DNA of 64,000 nt, taken from assembly GCA_003331605.1 (NCBI GenBank), contig QOPD01000003.1, positions 31,128 through 95,127 on the forward strand, written 5' to 3'. The position numbers and the translations under genes were made by a program. This stretch comes from SAR86 cluster bacterium (GTDB lineage Bacteria; Pseudomonadota; Gammaproteobacteria; Magnimaribacterales; TMED112). The first letter of the stretch is position 1. Each line of letters begins with the position of its first letter. Below, in pieces: positions 34,459-42,524 of the stretch. The notes beneath the pieces were generated by a model that searched no databases, had not been told where the DNA came from, and saw nothing but the letters and a program-made list of their open reading frames with translations.

Positions 34459-34877
34459 TTAATATCCTTATGAAATGCGGTGAATACCACTGAAGAAACA
34501 ATTTCTTTAACCTCATTTGTGACAATAACATCCCACAGCGAAGTTGTTCTGCCCAAATGTTTTGAGGTTGCTTTAGCATAAACAAAACCTGAAGTAGCTG
34601 ATTTAAGGTGGTTGGCATTGAGGCTGAGACCGACAGGGATTTGTTTGGTTAGATCAAGTGTTAGTGCTGTTGCAAAACTAGCAACACTTTCTGCTAGCAC
34701 ACAAGATGCTCCGCCGTGCAGCAAACCAAAAGGTTGTTTTGTTTTTTCATTAACGGGCATTTTTGCACAAAGGTAGTTTGTGCCAATATCATAAAATTCG
34801 ATTTCAAGATGTTTATCCATATTGATGGAAGAACCTTCTAGATCCTCTATAGATATTTCTTTGAACCATATCGACAT
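34455..34877 (-). CDS. PaaI/YdiI-type hotdog-fold thioesterase
   Basis: Cytoplasmic acyl-CoA thioesterase of the hotdog superfamily (PaaI, YdiI, 4-hydroxybenzoyl-CoA group). The catalytic block is complete: GLLHGGASCVLAES, with HGG and the Glu nearby that activates water. This is followed by VGLSLNANHLKSA and the strand ending RTTSLWDVIV. 140 residues, typical for the family. A perfect TATAAT (minus strand, 34886-34891) lies eight bases before the ATG, with no Shine-Dalgarno site, so it may be leaderless. First gene of a minus-strand set with the SGNH hydrolase and TonB receptor 4. Confidence 0.85.
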   Translation of the reverse strand: MSIWFKEISIEDLEGSSINMDKHLEIEFYDIGTNYLCAKMPVNEKTKQPFGLLHGGASCVLAESVASFATALTLDLTKQIPVGLSLNANHLKSATSGFVYAKATSKHLGRTTSLWDVIVTNEVKEIVSSVVFTAFHKDIK

Positions 34878-35045
34878 AAGTAAACATTATATACGATGCA
34901 TATTTGTTTTTATTTTATACTTATACCCAATAATTAGCACATAAAAAAAGGCTTAAAATTATATTAATCAAAAAAAAATTTACAAAAATGCATTTTCTGC
35001 ATAAAAAAACTATCTTTTTTTAAAAAAGCACCTAAACTACGAATT

Positions 35046-36065
35046 ATGAAAGTTGGACTAAATGGTTTTGGCCGCATCGGCAGAAACATACTTAGAGCAT
35101 ATTTGGAAAGAGGTGACAGCAAATTTGAGATTGTTGCAATTAATGATCTTGCTGACACAACAACGAATGCTCATCTTCTTAAATACGATTCAGTGCATGG
35201 CACGCTAGACTACGATATTTCTTCAAGTGAGGACTCAATATCAGTAGGTAACCAAACCTTTAAGTGTTTTAGTGAAAGAAATCCAGAGGATTTGCCATGG
35301 AAAGAATTGGGAGTGGACGTTGTTTTTGAGTGTACAGGAATCTTCACTACCAGAGAAAAGGCTTCTCTTCATCTTAAAGCTGGAGCTTCAAAAGTAATTA
35401 TTTCAGCGCCTGGCAAAGACGTTGATAGAACTGTTGTATTTGGAGTAAATCATGAAGAACTTGCATCCAACGATGCAATTATTTCCAATGCGTCTTGCAC
35501 AACAAATTGTCTCGCTCCATTGGCCAAGGTTATTAACGACAACTTTGTAATAACCAACGGATTGGTAAATACTATTCACGCTTATACAAATGATCAAAGT
35601 TTGTTGGACGTTTATCATTCAGATTTGCTTAGAGCCAGAGCAGCTGGCCAATCAATGATTCCAACAAAAACAGGTGCTGCAACTGCAGTTGGAGAAGTTA
35701 TTCCAGAGTTAAACGGAAAGCTTAATGGCCTTGCTGTTAGGGTACCTGTTGCCAATGTATCCTTATTAGATTTTACATTTAATACAGAAAAAGATTTTAC
35801 AGTAGAGGAGCTTAATGCTGTACTTGAAGAAGCATCTTTGAATGAGCTAAGTGGTGTATTGGATGTGAATTCAGTTCCGCTAGTAAGCACCGATTTTAAA
35901 GGAAACACCAATTCAAGTGTCTACGATAAATTGCATACACAAAAAATAGATAAAAATACAAAGATTTTAGCTTGGTACGATAATGAGTGGGGCTTCTCCA
36001 ATCGTATGCTAGATCTAACAAGTTATGTTGTTGAAAATTTAGCAACACAAGATATCGCTGCCTAG
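35046..36065 (+). CDS. gapA: Glyceraldehyde-3-phosphate dehydrogenase, type I
   Basis: Central glycolytic and gluconeogenic enzyme, oxidising glyceraldehyde 3-phosphate to 1,3-bisphosphoglycerate with NAD. The Rossmann start GFGRIGRNILR, the NAD-favouring INDLAD, the active-site Cys in NASCTTNCLAP, HAYTNDQSLLD, and WYDNEWGFSNRM with the anion-binding tail are all clear. 339 residues. TAAACT at 35033-35038 sits seven bases before the ATG without a Shine-Dalgarno site. The 168-base gap before it is very AT-rich and shows no other gene. Erythrose-4-phosphate dehydrogenase is a less likely relative. Confidence 0.94.
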   Translation: MKVGLNGFGRIGRNILRAYLERGDSKFEIVAINDLADTTTNAHLLKYDSVHGTLDYDISSSEDSISVGNQTFKCFSERNPEDLPWKELGVDVVFECTGIFTTREKASLHLKAGASKVIISAPGKDVDRTVVFGVNHEELASNDAIISNASCTTNCLAPLAKVINDNFVITNGLVNTIHAYTNDQSLLDVYHSDLLRARAAGQSMIPTKTGAATAVGEVIPELNGKLNGLAVRVPVANVSLLDFTFNTEKDFTVEELNAVLEEASLNELSGVLDVNSVPLVSTDFKGNTNSSVYDKLHTQKIDKNTKILAWYDNEWGFSNRMLDLTSYVVENLATQDIAA

Positions 36066-36076
36066 GTTATTTACCT

Positions 36077-36104
36077 CAGAATGTCTGGCCCAACTTCCAT
36101 TCTG
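36077..36104 (+). other. Stem-loop in the gapA-asd gap
   Basis: CAGAATG and CATTCTG form a perfect 7-bp stem around a 14-base loop. A further outer pairing CCTAG (36061-36065, including the gapA stop) with CTAGG (36113-36117) is possible. A run of seven T lies about 20 bases beyond the second arm. It could be a weak terminator for gapA or a processing structure. Confidence 0.3.
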
Positions 36105-36163
36105 TAAGACTTCTAGGTAGCGATTCCCCTTTTTTTATTAAGTTTGCACCCTATAGATAAACA

Positions 36164-37153
36164 ATGATTAAAGTCGCAGTTGCTGGTGCAACAGGAGTAG
36201 TGGGCACATTACTAGCTAATTACTTAACTAAGGAAAATTTAGAGCTTGACCTCTATGCATCTGAGGCAAGTGTTGGAAAGACAGTTAATATCAAAGGCAA
36301 AGAGTTTTCTCTTAAACCTTTAGTAGAGATTAATGACACCAAATATGACTATATTTTCTTAGCTATATCAGCGGAAAATACAAAAGCTCTTAAACGCAGC
36401 ATCACTTATCCCACAAAATTTTTAGATTTATCTTCAGCCTATAGACAAGACCCTGATACACCTCTTTTACTGTATGGTGTTAATCATCAGGATTATTCCA
36501 ACGAAAATTTTATCGCATTACCTAACTGTGTGGTTGCTCCTGTGGCCAAACCAATAAAAATTATCTCCAATGTTAATTTAGTTAAAAATATATTTATATC
36601 AACTTATCAATCCATAAGCGGTGCAGGCCGAGAAAAAACACATAAGCTTTTAGATGACACAACTAAAGATCTAGAGGCTCTAAAAGCACTGGAGAGTAAA
36701 TTTGATTTTTCCGATAACTGTATAAATCAAATCAACTCATTCAATGTTGTTCCTGCTATAGATGATATTTATGCTGACGGTAGTACAGGTGAGGAAACTA
36801 AGATAAAAGATGAATTAAGTAAGATATTGAAACTTTCAGACGTCACAACAATAGCAACATGCGTAAGAGTCCCTGTTATTCGAGGACATTGTGCCAGCAT
36901 TAATATTGTTAGCAACGAAGCTATAAATCTTACAAATATAAAGGAGCAATTTTTAAACGATCCTGAGTTAAATTTTGACGACGGCGTAATTCCATCTCCA
37001 AGACAAAATGGTAATTCTGAAGTGATTTCCATTGGTAGGCTCAGAGTTTTTCAAGATTCTCCAAATGTAATAAGTTTTTGGGTGGTGGGCGACAATCTTA
37101 ATATTGGTGCGGCCGGGAATGCTTATCGAATTTTTAAATACATCAATGACTGA
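36164..37153 (+). CDS. asd: Aspartate-semialdehyde dehydrogenase
   Basis: NADPH-dependent reduction of aspartyl phosphate to aspartate semialdehyde, a branch point to lysine, diaminopimelate, threonine and methionine. The nucleotide fingerprint VAGATGVVGTLL, catalytic Cys in LPNCVVAPVAKP (usually PNCSTIQ), the block SISGAGREKT and the late Arg/His block VPVIRGHCASI are present. 329 residues. TATAGA at six bases before the ATG suggests a leaderless mRNA. The last 8 bases overlap lysC, so the first two enzymes of the pathway are made together, in reverse pathway order. Confidence 0.92.
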   Translation: MIKVAVAGATGVVGTLLANYLTKENLELDLYASEASVGKTVNIKGKEFSLKPLVEINDTKYDYIFLAISAENTKALKRSITYPTKFLDLSSAYRQDPDTPLLLYGVNHQDYSNENFIALPNCVVAPVAKPIKIISNVNLVKNIFISTYQSISGAGREKTHKLLDDTTKDLEALKALESKFDFSDNCINQINSFNVVPAIDDIYADGSTGEETKIKDELSKILKLSDVTTIATCVRVPVIRGHCASINIVSNEAINLTNIKEQFLNDPELNFDDGVIPSPRQNGNSEVISIGRLRVFQDSPNVISFWVVGDNLNIGAAGNAYRIFKYIND

Positions 37154-38360
37154 TCTGATCGTACAAAAATTTGGTGGAACTTCGGTTGCTAATTTAGACC
37201 GAATTGAAAAAATTGCTGAAATTATAAAATCCTCTGCAGAAATTAATAATGTAGTTGTGGTAATTTCAGCTATGGCCGGCGAGACCGATAGGCTATTTAG
37301 CCTTGGTCAAAAATATTTTAACCAAGACAACATTCGTGAGATGGATGCGCTGCTTTCTACAGGTGAAGTTGTCAGCTCATCCTTGCTTGCAATGTGCCTA
37401 TCAAGCTTAGGGCTTAAAGCCAAATCATTTAATGCTTCTCAGCTTAAACTAATGACCAAAAAAGATAGTTCAAATAAATTTGCAACGATACTTTCAATTG
37501 ATACAGCTTTGATAAAAAATGAAATTGCGCATGGTGTTATCCCTATAATTACTGGTTTTCAGGGTGTCGATGAAAAAGGAGATTTTACAACCCTTGGTCG
37601 TGGTGGGTCGGATACCACAGCTGTGGCAGTAGCAGCTGAACTCAAGGCCAAAGAGTGCCAAATTTATACCGATGTCAAAGGGGTATTTTCTGCAGATCCA
37701 AATAAAGTGAATGATGCCAGAGTTTTGGAATATGTAACTTCTGAAGAAATGTTAGAGCTTTCAGGTCAAGGAGCAAAGGTACTAGCATTGCGTTCGGTTG
37801 AGCTGGGCCATAAATATAAAGTACCAATTAAAGTCTTATCGAGCTTTGAGCAAAGCCAAGGGACAAAAATTATTTATAATGAGCCCACAGATATGGAACA
37901 GTCAGTAGTTACAAGTATTACATCAGAACCTAACCAGGCCAAATTTACTATTTACGGGGGCAAGAGTGGTAATGATTTTTCCTCTTCCGTTCTAAATCTG
38001 ATGGCACAAAAAAATATTTTTGTTGATGTTATTGTGATGAATTACGAGCTAAATGGAGCAATTGACTTTTCATTCACAGTGCAACAAGGTAATTCAGTTG
38101 AGGTTGAATCTATTCTTAAAGAAAATAAAGGCCAACTTTTTGATGATTATATTTCTGAATCAGATTTATCAAAAATTTCGGTAGTTGGTGTCGGCATGCG
38201 TTCACAAACAGGGGTGGCTAGTCGCGTTTTTAGTTGTCTAGAGGGCAGTAAGACGTCACTTAAACTTGTAAGCACATCTGAAATTAAAATAACCTTGGTC
38301 CTTGAAAGCTCCTTAGAAAAAACGACTGTTGAATCCTTGCACAGAGAATTTTTTAAGTAA
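37146..38360 (+). CDS. lysC: Aspartate kinase
   Basis: Phosphorylates aspartate as the first step to lysine, threonine, methionine and diaminopimelate. Kinase domain: IVQKFGGTSVAN, MAGETDRL and the substrate loop TLGRGGSDTTAVAVAA; about 150 C-terminal residues form the paired ACT domains that usually bind lysine or threonine for feedback. The ATG at 37146 gives 404 residues starting MTDLIVQKFGGTS, matching the family; the open frame extends 14 codons upstream inside asd and is not used. This is the single-function, LysC-beta-like form. It overlaps asd by 8 bases at its start and the convergent GH13 gene by 8 bases at its end. Confidence 0.94.
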   Translation: MTDLIVQKFGGTSVANLDRIEKIAEIIKSSAEINNVVVVISAMAGETDRLFSLGQKYFNQDNIREMDALLSTGEVVSSSLLAMCLSSLGLKAKSFNASQLKLMTKKDSSNKFATILSIDTALIKNEIAHGVIPIITGFQGVDEKGDFTTLGRGGSDTTAVAVAAELKAKECQIYTDVKGVFSADPNKVNDARVLEYVTSEEMLELSGQGAKVLALRSVELGHKYKVPIKVLSSFEQSQGTKIIYNEPTDMEQSVVTSITSEPNQAKFTIYGGKSGNDFSSSVLNLMAQKNIFVDVIVMNYELNGAIDFSFTVQQGNSVEVESILKENKGQLFDDYISESDLSKISVVGVGMRSQTGVASRVFSCLEGSKTSLKLVSTSEIKITLVLESSLEKTTVESLHREFFK

Positions 38361-39705
38361 ATTTCTGCTTTCTTTGATGCATTAACCTCTTAAAGAAACT
38401 TAGGTTAGATTCATTATTGTTAAGTTGTTCATCAACTGCTAAATCTTGAAAACCACTATCGGCTGGCAGCCAGGGTTTTGTTTTGGAAAAACCCAAGTTT
38501 TTGTCAGCTCCAATCCAGGGCATAGGGGTCCTGCAACCATCTCTTCCTTTAAACTCTGGCCAAAACCTTTTTCCAAATGGATCACGAACATCAGCATAGT
38601 CCAATTCGCTTTCATTGAGGCCAAGCTCTTCTCCTTGGTAAATGCATACATTCCCCTTAAGCGAAAGTAGTTTAGCCATAAGTTCTTTTGGTGTTTTTAT
38701 AGATCGTGAAGCAATACGAGTTGAATCATGATTACTAAATGCCCAACAAGGCCATGAATGTGGATTGGTTTTAAAAAAATTATCGACTACATTATCGACG
38801 TAATCGTAATTAAATTCTTCAGATAAGAATTCAAAACTGTAGGCCATATGTAAACGATTTTCAGTGGTGTAGTCACCCATAACTTGGTTGAAGTTGTCTG
38901 CAACGATTTCTCCAACTGAAACAGCATTGTACTTATCAAGGAGGGCACGAATTTTTTGGAGGTAGGGCAGCATCTCAGGTCTTGAGTTATCGTAGATGTG
39001 GTATTGCGTGCCATAAGGATTGTCCTTATTAAATCCTAGAGGTCTAATTTTTTCTGATTCTTTTGGTGGATTGTCTCTTAAGTTAGCATCATGAAATAAA
39101 AAATTTATCACATCAAAACGAAAGCCATCAACACCCAAATTCAACCAATAATGTAATTCATCAAGCATTTGATTTTGAACTTCAGGATTATGGAAATTTA
39201 AATCTGCCTGTTGTTCTAAAAAGTTGTGTAGATAGTAGGCTTGTCTCTTTTCAGACCATTTCCATGCGGATCCACCGAATACCGATAACCAATTGTTGGG
39301 TTCTGAATCATTTAATCCATCAGCCCAAACATACCAGTCACTATAATCATTTTTCTTGGCGGAATTGCTACGTAGAAACCACTCGTGATGTGTAGAGGTA
39401 TGGCTTAGAACTAAATCAATCATAATCTTTAAGTTCTTTTTCTTAAAAACCTCTACAAGCTCAAGAAAATCTTTGTTGCTTCCAAATAGTGGGTCAACAG
39501 TTCGATAGTCTTGAACGTCATAGCCATAGTCGAATTGTGGCGACTTAAAGAAAGGTGAGATCCATACGTAGTCTACGCCAAGATCTTTAATATAATCAGC
39601 TTTATTAATAATGCCTCTTAGATCTCCAACCCCATTGCCAGATGTGTCGCAAAAACTTCTGGGGTAGATTTGATAAATAACCTTATTTTTCCAATTGTCA
39701 GCCAT
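38353..39705 (-). CDS. GH13 alpha-glucosidase lacking the C-terminal beta domain
   Basis: Cytoplasmic alpha-glucosidase/oligo-1,6-glucosidase-type enzyme of GH13, releasing glucose from short alpha-glucans. The barrel is complete to its catalytic residues: nucleophile Asp 198 in GFRFDVINF, acid/base Glu 266 in SVGEIVAD and Asp 327 in SNHDSTRIA; conserved YQIYPRSF and DLVLSHTS are present. The 450 residues stop at the barrel's last helix (FFKRLMHQRKQKF), where relatives continue for about 80-100 residues with a beta-sandwich domain. The gene ends inside convergent lysC. ATG at 39705 preferred over a TTG three codons earlier. No signal peptide. The shortening looks natural, as the frame is open and ends at a domain border. 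Confidence 0.85.
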   Translation of the reverse strand: MADNWKNKVIYQIYPRSFCDTSGNGVGDLRGIINKADYIKDLGVDYVWISPFFKSPQFDYGYDVQDYRTVDPLFGSNKDFLELVEVFKKKNLKIMIDLVLSHTSTHHEWFLRSNSAKKNDYSDWYVWADGLNDSEPNNWLSVFGGSAWKWSEKRQAYYLHNFLEQQADLNFHNPEVQNQMLDELHYWLNLGVDGFRFDVINFLFHDANLRDNPPKESEKIRPLGFNKDNPYGTQYHIYDNSRPEMLPYLQKIRALLDKYNAVSVGEIVADNFNQVMGDYTTENRLHMAYSFEFLSEEFNYDYVDNVVDNFFKTNPHSWPCWAFSNHDSTRIASRSIKTPKELMAKLLSLKGNVCIYQGEELGLNESELDYADVRDPFGKRFWPEFKGRDGCRTPMPWIGADKNLGFSKTKPWLPADSGFQDLAVDEQLNNNESNLSFFKRLMHQRKQKFT

Positions 39706-39970
39706 AATGCACAAATTTTTTTATTTCATTAAATTTTTTTGGTAATTAATTTGAAAAAATCATGTAAATATTGCCAAAATGTCACAAAAGGACTGATTTC
39801 ATTGCTTTTTGTAAATTTAATCATATCATAAACACGGCCTTAAAGATGTTGATTAGTGGCTTAGTTTTTTCGACATTCCTCCTGAGCTGCTAAGATTTTT
39901 AAGGCTTTTTTTCAAATTTTTAAATCCTTACCAAACTTTATTTTATATAATTTACTATTCGGAGAGGACA

Positions 39971-40900
39971 TTGACCAATAATAAATTATTACTTGATTTA
40001 GGAGGAACTAATTTAAGAATTGGCTATGGTGATCAAGAGAATCTTTCAATAGACAAAATCACTAAAATCAAGATATCAAATGACAGTGAAATCCTTGCAA
40101 TTATAAAGAAACAATTAGCTGAAAGGCCAGCCAATGAAATTATATTTTCCGCTGCAGGCCCAAAAAGTGGCAATTCAATTGTAATGACAAACAGATCATT
40201 GAATCTAGATGGTGCTGAACTTTCATCATCCTTGGATGTAGACAGCTGTTACATGCTTAATGATTGGGAATCTATAGGGTATTGTTTGCCTTTACTGCAT
40301 GATAGCGACCTTGTATCTATTAAATCTGGAGATAGAAATACCAACCAAACTAGTTTAGCAGTAGGTCCAGGTACTGGACTTGGATTCTCTATTTTAAGAT
40401 ACATTAATCAGGTTCCTTATGTGTTTGCAACTGAGCTGGGCAACGCTAAAAGTTTCAATAATTATTTGCGTGAAGTTTTTGAAATTGGTGATCAAAATAA
40501 TTTCCCTGTGCTTGAGAGTTTTTTATCAGGAAAGGGCATTACCAAGATATATCAAGCTAAATCTGGGCTAATCAAAACATCTGAGGAAATCGTAGATAGT
40601 TATGGCAGCGATGATCTTGCAACTGATATGTTAAATAATTTTGGTAAGTCTATGGGCAGAGTGTTAGCTGATTTAAGCTTAACTTCAATGGCGACAGGAG
40701 GCATATATTTTGCTGGAAGTCTAATGAGAGTTCTTTCGCAGCTTGATGTTATTACTGCGTTAAAAGATGAATTTGATGATCATGTATCAGAACATCATCA
40801 AAGTATACTAAAAAATATTTCTATAAATTTAATTACCAAACCACATACGCCCTTGTATGGGAACTTAAATTATTCAATCGTAAGGAGGCTACATGAATAG
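39971..40900 (+). CDS. glk: Glucokinase
   Basis: Phosphorylates free glucose with ATP in the cytoplasm. It matches E. coli-type glucokinase: phosphate loop LLLDLGGTNLRIGY, the second phosphate motif VGPGTGLGF, the substrate stretch LNDWESIGYCL with the catalytic Asp, FATELGNA and the C-terminal ATGGIYFAGSL. 309 residues. The start is a TTG, fixed by a very strong GGAGAGGA two bases before it; the first ATG in frame lies inside the domain. It overlaps the SSS symporter by 8 bases, so glucose uptake and phosphorylation are coupled. The 256-base gap before it contains CCAAAATGTC (39774-39783), also found before TonB receptor 1. Confidence 0.92.
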   Translation: MTNNKLLLDLGGTNLRIGYGDQENLSIDKITKIKISNDSEILAIIKKQLAERPANEIIFSAAGPKSGNSIVMTNRSLNLDGAELSSSLDVDSCYMLNDWESIGYCLPLLHDSDLVSIKSGDRNTNQTSLAVGPGTGLGFSILRYINQVPYVFATELGNAKSFNNYLREVFEIGDQNNFPVLESFLSGKGITKIYQAKSGLIKTSEEIVDSYGSDDLATDMLNNFGKSMGRVLADLSLTSMATGGIYFAGSLMRVLSQLDVITALKDEFDDHVSEHHQSILKNISINLITKPHTPLYGNLNYSIVRRLHE

Positions 40901-42503
40901 TTTGGATTACACTATCGTTGGAATCTATGCAGTTGCATTAATTGCTATCGCAACATTTATTTCTCTCAATAAGTCAGGAGAGAAGAAAACAGCTGAAGAT
41001 TACTTCTTAGCTGGTCGCTCCTTACCATGGTGGGCTATTGGAACATCTTTAATTGCCGCAAATATTGCTGCAGATCAGATTATTGGCATGAATGGAGATG
41101 CTTATGCTATGGGTATTGCCATTGCAACATATGAATGGACTGCTGCTATAGCTTTGATAGTTGTGGGTAAATTTTTGCTTCCCGTCTATTTAAAACAGAA
41201 GGTTTTTACAATGCCTCAACTTCTGTCCCAAAGATACGATCAAACTGTAAGCATAATGTTGGCCATCTTAATGTTGATAATGTATGTAATGGTCATTTTG
41301 CCAACCATACTTTGGTTGGGTGCGAAAGCGGTAAACAATCTTACAGGACTTGAGCTCATTCCAGCAATGATTCTACTCGGATTGTTATCACTGGCTTACT
41401 CTTTGTATGGCGGTCTGAAGGCAGTGGCTTTTACAGATATTATACAAGTGACACTATTAATATTTGCTGGTCTTTTTGTTTCCTATGTTGGGCTAAATGC
41501 GATATCAGATGGTGCTGGAGTGGTAGAAGGCTTCATGATTCTGCAAAGTGAATTTCCTGAAAAGTTTGATGCTTTATTGCCTTATGCATCGCAATCTGAA
41601 AACCCTGAAGCATATGGTAATTATGTTAGATTGCCAGGTATATGGGTTCTGATTGGTGGTATGTGGATAGCACACTTTTATTATTGGGGAACAAACCAAT
41701 ACATCACTCAAAGAGCTTTGGGCGGCAAAAGCTTAAACGAAGCTCAGAATGGCTTAATGTTTGCTGGTTTTTTAAAGCTTTTAATGCCTGTAGTTGTTGT
41801 TTTGCCAGGTTTAATCGCGGTATCGCTTGAAGGGAGTGCCATACCATCTCTTGAAGGAGATAGATCCAGAGCATATCCTTCAATGCTTTCATTGCTACCA
41901 AATGGAATCTTAGGGCTTACTTTTGCTGCATTGGTTGCAGCCATAGTTTCTTCTCTTGCCTCATTAACTAACAGTTTAAGTACAATCTTCACTATGGATA
42001 TTTATAGAAATTACAACGATGTTGGTGATGATCAACTGGTAGGAGTTGGTAGAAAAGTTGGTTTAGTTGGTCTCGCAATATCTATATTTGTTGCACCTAT
42101 TTTTCTTGGTAGTTTAGATTCTGCTTTCCAATACGTTCAAGAATATATGGGATTGTTTAGTCCCGTAATCTTATTTGTCTTTCTTTCAGCAATATTTTTC
42201 AAAAATTCCACTTCGAGATCAGTATTATGGGGTTCACTTGTTGCATTAGTGGCTGGAGTTGTCCTTAAGCTCTATGTGGCAAACACACAAGAATCATTAA
42301 TTGAACCGTTTATGCACCAAATGGCAATTTCATTTTTTCTTGCTTTTGTTGTCAGTGCAATATTGTCTCCATCAAGTGAAAATGCTAAAACATTTAAATT
42401 AGAAGCTAGTGATTTTCAAACATCCAAATTATTCAATGTTGGCTCAAGTTTAATACTAATAGTGATTGCTGGTATCTACATTTATTTTGATGGCTCGTTT
42501 TAA
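40893..42503 (+). CDS. Sodium/sugar symporter (SSS/SLC5 family)
   Basis: Na+-coupled uptake of glucose or a related sugar across the inner membrane. 536 residues with about 14 hydrophobic helices. Family blocks: DYFLAGRSLPWWAIGTSLIAANI near residue 38, MPQLLSQRYD, ILWLGAKAVNNLTGL and GGLKAVAFTDIIQV, as in the SGLT-type signature. Between glk and a GH3 beta-glucosidase, glucose is the obvious substrate. It has a Shine-Dalgarno site (AAGGAGG) inside the end of glk and overlaps it by 8 bases; GH3 follows 21 bases later. Confidence 0.88.
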   Translation: MNSLDYTIVGIYAVALIAIATFISLNKSGEKKTAEDYFLAGRSLPWWAIGTSLIAANIAADQIIGMNGDAYAMGIAIATYEWTAAIALIVVGKFLLPVYLKQKVFTMPQLLSQRYDQTVSIMLAILMLIMYVMVILPTILWLGAKAVNNLTGLELIPAMILLGLLSLAYSLYGGLKAVAFTDIIQVTLLIFAGLFVSYVGLNAISDGAGVVEGFMILQSEFPEKFDALLPYASQSENPEAYGNYVRLPGIWVLIGGMWIAHFYYWGTNQYITQRALGGKSLNEAQNGLMFAGFLKLLMPVVVVLPGLIAVSLEGSAIPSLEGDRSRAYPSMLSLLPNGILGLTFAALVAAIVSSLASLTNSLSTIFTMDIYRNYNDVGDDQLVGVGRKVGLVGLAISIFVAPIFLGSLDSAFQYVQEYMGLFSPVILFVFLSAIFFKNSTSRSVLWGSLVALVAGVVLKLYVANTQESLIEPFMHQMAISFFLAFVVSAILSPSSENAKTFKLEASDFQTSKLFNVGSSLILIVIAGIYIYFDGSF

Positions 42504-42524
42504 ACCTAGCTAGGAAGTTATATT

